Assembly: GCF_036231965.1 (NCBI RefSeq)
Contig: NZ_CP109499.1
Coordinates: forward strand, 62,001-126,000
Direction of reading: 5' to 3'
Source of the DNA: Streptomyces sp. NBC_01428
GTDB lineage: Bacteria > Actinomycetota > Actinomycetes > Streptomycetales > Streptomycetaceae
Length of the DNA: 64,000 nucleotides
Positions 45,957-55,246 of this stretch are shown in pieces. Each line of letters begins with the position of its first letter. The first letter of the stretch is position 1. The position numbers and the translations under genes were made by a program. The notes beneath the pieces are model-generated. The model was not told the origin of the DNA and did not search any database. It was given only the letters and a program-made list of their open reading frames with translations.

Positions 45957-46288
45957 TCAGACGGCATTGCCCGGGGTGCGCCTCTCGCGCGGGTGCTGCT
46001 GGGCGGCGTAGACCGCGACGAAGGCGGCCAGGGCGCGCGGGTCGCCGTGCGGGCCCAGCGCGGTGAGCGGCACGCCGGGGCCCGGTCCGCGGGTCAGTGT
46101 GCGGTGTGCCTGCAAGGCGGCGGCCATCAGTTCGCTGCGGGGGCGGCGGGCGTGGTCGGGGTGCGTACAGGCCATCGCCAGTGCCTCGGCCCAGGCCCGG
46201 GAGGCGTTCTCGTCCCTGCGTGTACGCGCGGCCGGGGCCGGGGCAACGGTCGGGACGGGGGTGGTGGTGGGGGGGTGGGGTCCGGCAT
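45957..46288 (-). CDS. Small hypothetical protein (about 110 aa), apparent frameshift near the start
   Basis: The distal part reads like protein (ASRAWAEALAMACTHPDHAR, MAAALQAHRTLTRG, DPRALAAFVAVYAAQQHP). An ATG at 46288 has a very strong GAGGAGG site but lies one frame off; adding one G to the G7 run at 46269-46275 joins it to the good frame, giving 110 aa. Without that change the frame is continuous with the upstream gene only by chance. No family recognised. It follows the free condensation-domain gene and probably shares its transcript. Confidence 0.5.
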
Positions 46289-46455
46289 GGCTGCCTCCTC
46301 GGCGTCCGGCTGCTCTCGGCCGGGCCGACTGCCCGGTGCCGTGCGGTGTGCGGTGCGCGGTGAAGTGCAGTGGTGCGGTGGTGCAGTGGTGCGGTGAAGT
46401 GCGGCGGCCCGGTGGGGTGCGGGTGTTGGGGAGTGTGGGCCGGGGTGGGGGGTGG

Positions 46456-48539
46456 TCAGGGGTGGGGGCGGGTGGTTGCGGCGAGGCGGTGGGCGAGGTC
46501 GTCGGGGTCGGTGGCGGTGGTGTCGAGGACGACGGCGCGGGGCTGGTGTCCGTCGGCGGCGGCGAGGCGGGCGAGGGTGCAGGCGGCGACGCCGTCTCCG
46601 CAGAAGGCGGCCAGGACCGGGCGGCCGGTGCCGGGGCGCAGGTGGGGGGCGAGTGCGTCGTAGGCGGCGCGGGCGGCCGTGGCGGCGTGGGCGCCGCCGG
46701 CGGGCAGGGGGCGAGCAGGAGGAGGTTCTCGGGGCCGGGGTAGGCGCGGGCGATCCGGTCGTAGAAGGCCCGGGTCCTGCCGGGTGCCTGGAGCAGGGCG
46801 AGGGTGGCGGCGCGGGGGTGGGCGGGCGGGCGCAGCACGGCGGGCGGGGGTGCGCTCTCCTGCTCCGTGGCGGGGACCGGGCCGGGGGCGGGGTCGGTGC
46901 CCAGGTGGGTGAGGAGGGCCAGGACGTCGCCGAGGGTGGTGTCCGGGCCGGCGCCGCGGGGGAGCTCGCGCAGCAGCAGGGCGGCGTGGGCGAGGAGTTC
47001 GGTGATCTCGCAGAAGCGTGCCTGGTCGTAGGAGGCGGTCAGCACGAGGCGGTCGCCGCTGTCGTGGTGGGCGGTCAGGGTCAGCGGGTAGGCGGTGTGG
47101 GCGCCGAGGGTCTGGGGCGGCTCCACCTCGATGCCGTGGGCGGCGAGTTCGGCGTCCAGTTCGCTCAGGGCGTGCGGCAGGGTCTCGAAGGTGAGCAGGG
47201 TGTCGGCGGGCGGGGCGGGGCGGCGTGTCCAGGCGTGGATCTGGCCGGCGGTCACCCATTCGTAGGCGGCCTGGTCCAGGCAGTGGTCGCGCAGGTGGGT
47301 CATCAGCTGGGGCACGGTGGCGTGCGGGTCGACCAGGACGGACTGCGGCAGGGGGCCGGCCAGCGCGCCGGGGGTGCGTTCGATGCCCTCGAAGAGGATG
47401 CCGCGGCCGGCGGTGGTGGTGGCGAAGCGGACGTGGCAGGGGCCCTCGGCGCGGCCGGCACGGTAGAGGAGCAGGGACCAGACGGCCTGCAGGGCGGTGG
47501 ACTCGCCGCCGCCCCAGTGGGCGGCCCAGTCGGCGAGGCGGGCGGTCTCCTCCTGGGTCAGGCGCAGCCGGGAGCGGCCCTCGATGCGGTGGGCGGTGTC
47601 GGTGAACAGCGGTGGCACGCGCACCGCGTCGGTGTCGTCCGCGCCGGCGTCGGTGTGGGTGAAGAAGTCCTGGGCCGCGGTGGTGTCCTGGGTGGCGAGC
47701 CAGGCGGTGTAGTCGCTCATGTCGGGGCGGCGCTGTCCGCCGGGCAGTTCGCCGCCGGCGAGGTAGGCGCGGTAGAACTCGCGGACCAGCAGGCGTACCG
47801 ACCAGCTGTCGAGCAGGGCGTGGTGGTAGGTGAGCAGGACGCGGGCGGGGCCGGTGCGGGCGAGGTCGGCGGCCTCGTCGCTCTCGCCGCCCAGGAGGGT
47901 GACGCGCAGCGGGGCGGGGCGGCGGGGGTCGATGCCGCGGCGCCGGTCGGAGGCGACGAGGGTGTGCCATTCGGCGCTGTCGTGCGGCAGGTGGACGACC
48001 TGCGGGTCGGGCCGGTCGTGGACGATCAGGGCGCCTTCGCTCTGGTCGTCGAAGGCGGTGCGCAGCACTGATTCGCGGGCGAACACGGAGTGCCAGGCGG
48101 TGGTGAAGCGCGGCACGTCCAGGGGGCCGTGCCAGTCGAAGGAGGCCTGTTCGACCTGGCGGCCGGGTCCGGGGTGGGCGTCGGCGGCGGCCAGGAGTTC
48201 GCGTTGCAGCAGGGTCGCGTTCTGGTGGCGGGTGGTGAAGGCGCCGCGGCCGGCGCGGGTGAGGAGGTCGGCCAGGGCGCCGAGGGGGAAGTCGGTCCGC
48301 TCGGGGCCGTCCGTGGTGGAGAACCGCACGGTGTGCCGGCCGGGTCCGGGCCGGTCCAGGTCGGTCTTCCAGGCGCGGGCGTCGGGGTGGCGGGCGGTGA
48401 TGGTGTCGAGGGCGGCCTCGATGCGGGTGGCGGGCAGGGGGCCGCACAGTTCCAGGACGGGGGCGGCGCCGGGTCCCAGGTCCACGACGACGGTGATCGG
48501 CTCGCGCTGCGGCAGCCGGGCGAAACGGTTCGTGGTCAT
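46456..48539 (-). CDS. Free-standing condensation-domain protein with degenerate thioesterase-like tail, frameshifted
   Basis: About 694 aa if a frameshift is repaired. The N-terminal two thirds form an NRPS condensation domain: HHALLDSWS near residue 240 (second His and Asp kept, the following Gly is Ser). The tail (ENLLLLAPLPAGGA, FCGDGVAACTLARLAAADGH) resembles the start of a thioesterase with Gly-Asp-Gly in place of GxSxG. The first frame (from ATG 48539) runs out near 46707; adding one G to G5 46707-46711 continues into the frame ending at 46456. Most likely a sequencing error. Possible role: ester or amide formation in trans, or an inactive partner. A SARP-like array lies 82 bp upstream. 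Confidence 0.75.
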
Positions 48540-48620
48540 CGGCAGTCCGGAGGCACGCGCCGATGAAGCCCCCTCCCCCTCTCCTCACGAGGCGCTGCCC
48601 AAGCATGCGGCAGCCCCCCG

Positions 48621-48655
48621 ACAAACCTCTGACACCGCCCTGACATCCCACTCGA
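48621..48655 (-). promoter_or_regulatory. SARP-type array before the free condensation-domain gene
   Basis: On the minus strand TCGAG (48655), TCAGG (48643), TCAGA (48632) and TCGGG (48621) start 12, 11 and 11 bp apart, within TGTCAG-type repeats. The array ends 82 bp before the start codon. The rest of the 449-bp gap to 48988 holds only G-rich low-complexity repeats. Confidence 0.6.
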
Positions 48656-48988
48656 CCCGGCCCACGCACGATGCGCCCGGCCCACCGAGGGGAAAGCGGA
48701 AGGGTGTTGGGGCCCGGTACCGGGGGGCGTGGGCGTAGGGCGTGGGGGCTGGGCGTGGGGCCGGCCTGTACCGGGGCGTGGGCGTGGGGCCCGCCCGGGG
48801 GCTGGGGCGTGGGCGCGGGGCCGGATCGCGGGCGGCGCGGTGGGGGTGGCGGTCGCTGCGGTGCCGGCCGAGGTGCGGCGCGGGCGATGCGCTGCCCGCC
48901 GGGCCGGGTGCGGGGCCGGACGGTTGGCCGCCGCACGGGGCGGGCGGGTCGCCGGACGGGGCGGGGCAGGTCGCCGGGTGGGGTGGGG

Positions 48989-49495
<507 letters not shown>

Positions 49496-49532
49496 GGTCC
49501 TCGGTCTCCTTCTGTCCGGTCCTGGACAGTCT

Positions 49533-49571
49533 TTGAGGCACGGCTCGAGCATCCTTCGAATACTCCTCGAG
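49533..49571. promoter_or_regulatory. SARP-type array between SnoaL-like and cyclase-like genes
   Basis: TTGAG (49533), TCGAG (49545), TCGAA (49556) and TCGAG (49567) are spaced 12, 11 and 11 bp, the same pattern as at 48621-48655. Orientation points toward the cyclase-like gene at 49668, and the shared 172-bp gap could serve both genes. Confidence 0.65.
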
Positions 49572-49667
49572 TGAGGGAGCCGACGGTGGGAGTCACCAGG
49601 GGGTGGTGGCGAGCGCTCCCTGCTTCTCGGGTGTGAAGAGCGGGACATGAGGGTGGAGGTGTCTTTG

Positions 49668-51029
49668 ATGTCTGGTGAGCGTGTGCGGCGCCTGCGGCAT
49701 TCGGCGGAGGTGGCCGCGCCGGCCGAGGTGGTCTACGCCCTGCTCGCGGACGCCGTGCGCAGGCCGCTGTACAGCGCGGGTGTCGTGCATGTGGAGCGCA
49801 TGGACGCCGAGGGAGACCGGGAGCGGCTGCGGGTGTGGGAGCACGCGGGCGGCCGTGTGCGCTGCTCGCTGTGGGCGCGGGTGGCCCACCCGGGCGAGCG
49901 GCGCATCGAGTTCTGGCGGTTGCGCGGCGAGGCGCCGATCGCGTCGTTGGCCGGGCAGTGGAGCGTCTCGGAGGCGGCGGGCGGGCACGGGTGTGTGGTG
50001 AGCGTGGTGCACGAGTTCACCGTCGCCGCCGGTTCCCACGGGGCGGAGGCGGTCCGGGCCGCTCTGGCCGCCGGGGACAACGCCCGCAGCGCGCTGCGCA
50101 GTGTGCGCAGGATCGCGGAGGGCCGCGGCGGTTCGCGGCAACGGGTGCTGAGGTTCCAGGAGTCGTTGCGCATCGAGGGGCCGGGCGAGGTCGTCTACGA
50201 CTTCCTCTACCGGGCCGGCGACTGGGCCGGCCGCGTACCGCAGGTGCGGCACGTCGAGCTGAGCGAGGTCTCCCCCGGGATCCAAGCCGTCGACTACCGT
50301 CTGCGGCTGCCGGACCACACGGTGCGCGCCACGCGTTCGCTGCGGCTGTGTTTCCCGCACGCCGGGCGCATCGTCTACAAGACGACCACGCCCTGGGCGC
50401 CCGTCGCCGCACACACCGGGGAGTGGTCGGTCCTGCCCGACGAACACGGGGTGCGTGTGATCGCCGAACACACGGTGCTCCTCGACGAACACGCCGCCCC
50501 GCCGGACGACGCATACGCGATCGACGGCCAGGAGAGCACGGAACCGCCCGGCACCGACACGGCACCGCCCCAGGAGAGCCCGTATGCGCCGCCCGGCCGC
50601 AGTGCGACGCATGTCCTCGCCGGGGTGGCGGACTTGAGCGGGCGTCAGGAGCCGGCGCCGGGGCTGATGCCGGGGTCAGGTCTGGGGTCGGGGTCAGATC
50701 TGGGGTCGGAGACGGGCCGGGGACAGGGGCGCAGCGCGGACTCGCCTGCTGGGCCGAGGTCGATGCCGAGGCCGGCGCCCAAGGACGGCCGGGGACGGAC
50801 CGTGCGCGGATCTGCGGGGCAGGGGCAGGGGCCGGTGCCGGAGGGCGGCGGGGTGCGCGGCCCGGAGGACGGCGGGGTGGGCGGCCTGGAGGACGGCAGG
50901 TTGGGCGGCCTGGAGGACGGCGGGTTGGGCGAGCGGGTGCGGGATGCCATCGGGCAGACGTCTCGCGCGATCCTCGAACAGGCCGCCCGGCACGCCGAGT
51001 CGGCGGTGCAGGCACTGCCACGACGGTAG
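49668..51029 (+). CDS. Two-domain aromatase/cyclase-like (SRPBCC) protein
   Basis: 453 aa. Two START/polyketide-cyclase domains: residues about 8-150 (HSAEVAAPAEVVYALLADA to VVSVVHEFTV) and 165-290 (FQESLRIEGPGEVVYDFLY to VRVIAEHTVLL), the layout of bifunctional aromatase/cyclases of type II PKS. After residue 300 a low-complexity tail contains repeated GLEDGG/GPEDGG units and ends in an Ala-rich helix. ATG 49668 is favoured by GGAGG; ATG 49647 is alternative. No minimal type II PKS is in the window, so its substrate is unclear. It may be recruited for another ring-forming or binding role, or belong to a polyketide part outside the window. Confidence 0.8.
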   Translation: MSGERVRRLRHSAEVAAPAEVVYALLADAVRRPLYSAGVVHVERMDAEGDRERLRVWEHAGGRVRCSLWARVAHPGERRIEFWRLRGEAPIASLAGQWSVSEAAGGHGCVVSVVHEFTVAAGSHGAEAVRAALAAGDNARSALRSVRRIAEGRGGSRQRVLRFQESLRIEGPGEVVYDFLYRAGDWAGRVPQVRHVELSEVSPGIQAVDYRLRLPDHTVRATRSLRLCFPHAGRIVYKTTTPWAPVAAHTGEWSVLPDEHGVRVIAEHTVLLDEHAAPPDDAYAIDGQESTEPPGTDTAPPQESPYAPPGRSATHVLAGVADLSGRQEPAPGLMPGSGLGSGSDLGSETGRGQGRSADSPAGPRSMPRPAPKDGRGRTVRGSAGQGQGPVPEGGGVRGPEDGGVGGLEDGRLGGLEDGGLGERVRDAIGQTSRAILEQAARHAESAVQALPRR

Positions 51030-51080
51030 CGGGGACAGGCCTGTTGAGGCCTTCGGCTCGCGTGCGGCCGGTGTGTGGCG

Positions 51081-51308
51081 CCCTCCCGGGTGGCGGGTGT
51101 GCGGCGCCGTCCCGGGTGGCGGATGCGTGACCGTCCCGGGTGGCGGGTGCGCGCGGCGCCCTCCCGGGTGGCGGATGCGTGACCGTCCCGGGTGGCGGGT
51201 GTGCGGCGCCGTCCCGGGTGGCGGGTGCGTGACCGTCCCGGGTGGCGGGTGTGCGGCGCCGTTCCGGGTGGCGGGTGTGCGGCGCCGTTCCGGGTGGCGG
51301 GTGCGCGG
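51081..51308. repeat. Tandem repeats of 24-28 bp with core CCGGGTGGCGG
   Basis: About nine units alternate between a GTGTGCGGCG type and a GATGCGTGA type, each starting CC(G/C)T(C/T)CCGGGTGGCGG. They fill the 317-bp gap between two convergent genes. No gene or clear terminator is seen otherwise. Not a CRISPR: units are contiguous, without unique spacers. Confidence 0.85.
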
Positions 51309-51346
51309 CCGTCCGGGGGGCCGGTTTCGGCCGGTCCCGGGGTGGG

Positions 51347-52228
51347 TCAGGTGCCGGTGAGTTCTTCGATCACGGGGGCGAAGGTGTCCATGGCGTTGTC
51401 GAGGACCACGATGTAGGACAGGCCGAAGCGTTCGCGTTGTTCGCGCAGTTGCTCGGCGATCTGTTTGACGGTGCCGAAGAGCATCACCGGCAGGGTCAGG
51501 CGGTCTTCCTGCGACACCTCGGGGTGGATCTTGGGGAGCCGGTCCGCGGCAGCCCGCCGGTCGTCGGTGACCTCGACGTGGTGGATCAGCACGTTCCGTT
51601 CGGCGGGAACGGCGCGGTGGGCGGCGAAGCGTTCGTAGGCGGTGATGCGTTCGTCGAGCTGGGCGGGGGTCAGGGCGTTGAGGATGCCTTTGTCGTAGCC
51701 GGCGGTCGCGGTGAAGGCGGCGATGTCGGCGTGCTCGGCCATCAGGCGCAGCAGTCGGTCGCCGTTGCCGCCGATGAGCAGCGGGGGGCGGGGCTGCTGG
51801 ACGGCGGGCGGGGTGTGTGCGGGATCGCTCAGCAGCCGGTCGAGTTCGCGGACGGTGTGCCGCAGGGCGTCGATGCGGCCGCCGGGCGATAGGAACGCGA
51901 GGCGGGCGCGTTCGTGTTCGGCCTGCGCGTAGCCGGCGCCGAGGCCGATCTCGAGCCGGCCGCCGGTCAGGGCGTCGGTGGTGGCCACGTCCCGGGCCAG
52001 CAGCGCGGGGTTCCAGAAGCCGGCGTTCAGGACGAAGGTGCCGATCCGGGGGCGTTCGGTGGCGTCCGCCGCGGCCGTCATGGCCGGGAACGGGGAGACC
52101 ATGCCCAGATGGTCGGGGACCAGGATGACGTCGTAGCCGAGCAGTTCGGCGCGCCGGCACCGGTCCCGCCACTGCGCGCCCCCTGCCGGCTTCAACATGT
52201 TCACGCCGAAACGAAACGGCCTGGTCAT
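51347..52228 (-). CDS. F420-dependent luciferase-like oxidoreductase
   Basis: 293-aa LLM-class (bacterial-luciferase fold) enzyme. N-terminal RFGVNM, GYDVILVPDHLG, the block LTGGRLEIGLGAGYAQAEHERA typical of F420-binding members, and LLIGGNGDRLLRLMAEHAD. It reduces or oxidises a substrate with coenzyme F420. ATG 52228. In this setting it could tailor a piperazate ring (dehydro/hydroxy forms) or the product; that is inference only. The 287-bp gap on its upstream side (52229-52515) holds a GCTGGT hexamer run (52460-52510). Confidence 0.88.
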   Translation of the reverse strand: MTRPFRFGVNMLKPAGGAQWRDRCRRAELLGYDVILVPDHLGMVSPFPAMTAAADATERPRIGTFVLNAGFWNPALLARDVATTDALTGGRLEIGLGAGYAQAEHERARLAFLSPGGRIDALRHTVRELDRLLSDPAHTPPAVQQPRPPLLIGGNGDRLLRLMAEHADIAAFTATAGYDKGILNALTPAQLDERITAYERFAAHRAVPAERNVLIHHVEVTDDRRAAADRLPKIHPEVSQEDRLTLPVMLFGTVKQIAEQLREQRERFGLSYIVVLDNAMDTFAPVIEELTGT

Positions 52229-52515
52229 GTCCCGCCCCCCAACTGTGTTGTTCCGCCTGCGTGTGCCTGGCGCCGGCCTGCTTGTGTGGCGGCTGTCCGC
52301 AGGCTTTTGGTGTGTCCGGCGGCGGGTGGCGTGTGCTGTGCCGGGTGCGCCGCCGCGGTGACCCTACCCCAGCGCCGGTGTCGTCAACGGGCCTTCCGGG
52401 AGGCTGCTTTGGCCTGTTCGCAGCGGTCGTGGAGGCGAGCCCCGCGCCGCTGAGGCTGATGCTGGTGCTGGTGCTGGTGCTGGTGCCGGTGCCGGTGCTG
52501 GTGCCGGTGGGGGTG

Positions 52516-53337
52516 TCAGGCGGCGTAGAGGTCGAAGGTGGAGGTGCGGCGCTCGCCTGCGGTCACGTCCAGGGCGGGGTCGACGGTGAGCATCATCTGG
52601 TGCAGGCGCTGCAGTTGCGGTGAGGGTTCCACACCGAGCTCGTCGATGAGCTGCTTGCGCAGTCTGCGGTACACGTCCAGGGCGGTGGCCTGGCGTCCGG
52701 AGCGGTAGAGGGCGACCATCGCCTGGGAGTGCAGGCCCTCGTGCTGGGGGTGACGGGCAATCAGGTCGGTGAGTTCGGCGATGAGTTCGCCGTGCCGGCC
52801 CAGGCGCAGGTCGGCGTCGATACGCCGCTCGATGGTGACCAGGCGGGACTCCTTGAGCCGCATGATCTCGATGGAGAGGATGGATCCGGCGCGCACATCG
52901 ACCAGGGCGGGCCCGTCCCACATGTCCAGGGCGTCCCGCAGGAGGGCGGCGGCCTGGCCGTCCTCGCCCTGTTCGAAGGCGCGCTGTCCGCCGGCGACGA
53001 GCTGCTCGTAGCGGTGCAGGTCGACGGCGTCGGCGGGGATCTGCAGGACGTACCCGCCGTGCCGGGTGGCCAGGACCTCCTTGGCGTTGCCGGGGGCGTC
53101 GGGTCCCATGGCGGTGCCCAGGTGGCGGCGCAGCTGCAGGACGTAGGTCTGCAGGGTGGTCATGGCGCTCTGCGGCATGTCGGTGCCCCACAGCTCTTCC
53201 ATGAGGGTGGCCACCGGCACGATCCGGCCGGGATAGAACGCGAACAGGGCAAGGAGCTGGCGCGGCTTGCTCGCGGTGGGCACGATCGAGACACCGTTGA
53301 CGGTGGCGCTCAAGGGCCCCAGAACCTGGATCTCCAC
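52516..53337 (-). CDS. SARP-family transcriptional activator, copy 1
   Basis: 273 aa, the usual size. N-terminal winged-helix DNA-binding domain (IQVLGPLSATVNG, KPRQLLALFAFYPGRIVPVATLMEELWG, LQTYVLQLRRHLG, LATRHGGYVLQI) followed by a bacterial transcriptional activation domain (YEQLVAGGQRAFEQG to LIARHPQHEGLHSQAMVALYRSGRQATALDVYRRLR). GTG 53337 has GGGAGGAAA five bases upstream; ATG 53358 lacks such a site. A likely binder of the 11-bp TCGAG-type arrays in this window. Closest by eye to copy 3 at 57792. Confidence 0.94.
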   Translation of the reverse strand: MEIQVLGPLSATVNGVSIVPTASKPRQLLALFAFYPGRIVPVATLMEELWGTDMPQSAMTTLQTYVLQLRRHLGTAMGPDAPGNAKEVLATRHGGYVLQIPADAVDLHRYEQLVAGGQRAFEQGEDGQAAALLRDALDMWDGPALVDVRAGSILSIEIMRLKESRLVTIERRIDADLRLGRHGELIAELTDLIARHPQHEGLHSQAMVALYRSGRQATALDVYRRLRKQLIDELGVEPSPQLQRLHQMMLTVDPALDVTAGERRTSTFDLYAA

Positions 53338-54103
53338 GGTTTCCTCCCCGTACTCCATCGAGTGGCGGCCGTGCCGGCACCCCGTCGTAGTCGCAGGGGG
53401 CGGCCTTGGCCTTCGGCACGCTAGACCCGTTTTCGGCCGCCGCCCGGATTGCTGGACCCGCCCTCAAGCAGCCCTCTACACACCCCGCAACCCGCCACCG
53501 CACCCACACGCCGCACAGGGACCGCAGGCCGGGTGCGGGCCGAGCCCAGGCCGAGTGCGGGCCGAGTGCGGGCCTGTATCCGGCAGGCCACGGACACGCC
53601 GGAGGCGCACCGTGGACGGGCACGGGCGAACCCTGTCGGTCGGGCAGCGGCAGAGCGCGGGCGGACCGTGGGCGACCGTGCGGGCGGACTGCGGGCGGAC
53701 CGTGCGGGTGGGGGCGGCGGGTGGACCCGTGCGGGCAGAGCCCGGGTGGAGCCGTGCGGGGGGACGGTGGGTGGGTCAGGGGCCGGCCCGTGGGTGGATC
53801 AGGGGTCAGGCGCCGGCGGGTCAGGGGCCAAGCCCGGGCGGGTCGGGGGCAAGACGCCGGGGGCAAGGCGCGGGCGGGGCGGGGGCAGACCGCCCAGGTA
53901 GGGGCAAGGTGCGGGCGGGTCGGGGGACTTGAGAAGGCGTGCAGGCCGGTTCGAAAGCCGCTGGTGGTGGCGCCCGCCGTGGGCGGGGTGCGGCTATCGT
54001 CCGCATTCCCGGCCCGCCGCGACAGGGCACGGCCGGCGGGCGCCGGGGGCGGCTCCGGCCATCGGGCCGGGCCGTTGTGGAGTGACTCGTCGATGGAGTG
54101 GCC
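53338..54103. other. 766-bp divergent region between SARP and thioesterase genes
   Basis: Holds the promoters of both flanking genes. The middle is GC-rich with degenerate GGCGGGTCGGGGGC-like repeats (53790-53930). No gene, ARE or palindromic box is seen. Confidence 0.45.
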
Positions 54104-55246
54104 ATGCACAGGACGCAGGAGCCGCGGCTGCGGCTGTTCGTGTTCCACCACGCCGGTGGCTCGCATCTGGCCTACCGCGACTGGCCGGCCCGTTTCCCGG
54201 CCGGCTGGCAGGTCCACCTCCCCGACGCGCCGGGCCGCGGCCCCCGGGACGAACGCCCCGCGCTGCACGACACGGACGCCCTCGTCGACCACTACCTGCA
54301 CACCCTGGGCGACACGCTGACCGGGCCTTTCGCGTTCTTCGGACACAGTCTGGGCGCGGTCGTCGCCTACGAGCTGACCCGCCGCCTGGTCGACGAGGGC
54401 CGTACCCCGCCCCGGTGGCTCGGCCTCTCCGCCCGCGACCCCCTCCCCGCCCTCCCCCACCCCAACCCCCGTCCCCACCGAACGGCCAACCCGCCGAACG
54501 CCACCGCCACCGGTACCGGTACAACGGGCACAGCGCACCCGCCGTACACACCCGATGCACCCGCCGCGGCCGACACGCCCGACGCGGCCGATGCGACAGG
54601 CACGACGGCCTCCGCAGGCACGGCCGTCACGATCAACGCGACGGGGACGGCGTACGGGGCGGGGACGGCGTACGGGGCGGGGACGACGTACGCGACGTGC
54701 GCGGCGGGGGCGACGTTCGGGGCGGGCGCGGAGCCGATGCGGGACCCGCAGGGCGCCGCGAGCGCGGGCACCGTGCAGGGCTCCGAGGGCGCCGTGGGCA
54801 TGGATGGCGTGGCGGGTGTGCCGGATGCCGTTGGTCCGGCGGGTGGGGGGCGGCATCTGCTGTCGGATGGGGAACTGCGCCGCGAGTTGGCGGCGATGGG
54901 CGGCACGCCGCCTGCGGTGCTGGATCATCCGCAGTTGTGGGAACTGTTCGCGCCGGTCATCCGCGCGGATCTGCGGATCAACGAGACCTGGCGCCCCCGG
55001 CCTGCCGCCGTCCCGCTGCCGGTGCCGCTGTCGGTGTTCGGCGGCCGCCACGACCAGGTCGCCCCGCCCCATCTGCTCGGCGGCTGGGCGCAGACCTGTG
55101 AACCCTTCCTGGGGATACGCCTGTTCGAGGGCGGCCACTTCTACTTCCAGGACCGCCTGCCCGAGGTCACCCGGCACATCCAGGAGGACGTACGGCGCGC
55201 CCTGCTGTACTCCCCCACCCCGTCCGCCTGTGCGGTGACGTCGTGA
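54104..55246 (+). CDS. Type II thioesterase with a ~125-aa low-complexity insertion, copy 3
   Basis: 380 aa versus about 248 for the family. N-terminal LRLFVFHHAGGSHLAYRDW, nucleophile GHSLG (Ser near residue 82), then after LGLSARD (near 110) a stretch of about 125 residues rich in Ala, Thr, Gly and Pro with GTAYGAG repeats. The normal sequence resumes at LLSDGELRRELAAMGG and ends with GGHFYF. The insertion falls in the lid/loop that shapes substrate access; copy 2 has about 14 residues there. ATG 54104 follows GGAG; GTG 54098 is possible. Its stop overlaps the start of the next SARP gene (GTGA). Confidence 0.88.
   Translation: MHRTQEPRLRLFVFHHAGGSHLAYRDWPARFPAGWQVHLPDAPGRGPRDERPALHDTDALVDHYLHTLGDTLTGPFAFFGHSLGAVVAYELTRRLVDEGRTPPRWLGLSARDPLPALPHPNPRPHRTANPPNATATGTGTTGTAHPPYTPDAPAAADTPDAADATGTTASAGTAVTINATGTAYGAGTAYGAGTTYATCAAGATFGAGAEPMRDPQGAASAGTVQGSEGAVGMDGVAGVPDAVGPAGGGRHLLSDGELRRELAAMGGTPPAVLDHPQLWELFAPVIRADLRINETWRPRPAAVPLPVPLSVFGGRHDQVAPPHLLGGWAQTCEPFLGIRLFEGGHFYFQDRLPEVTRHIQEDVRRALLYSPTPSACAVTS

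Noticed and set aside
51081..51308. CRISPR array
   Set aside because: Repeats are contiguous, of two alternating types, without spacers; no cas genes in the window.
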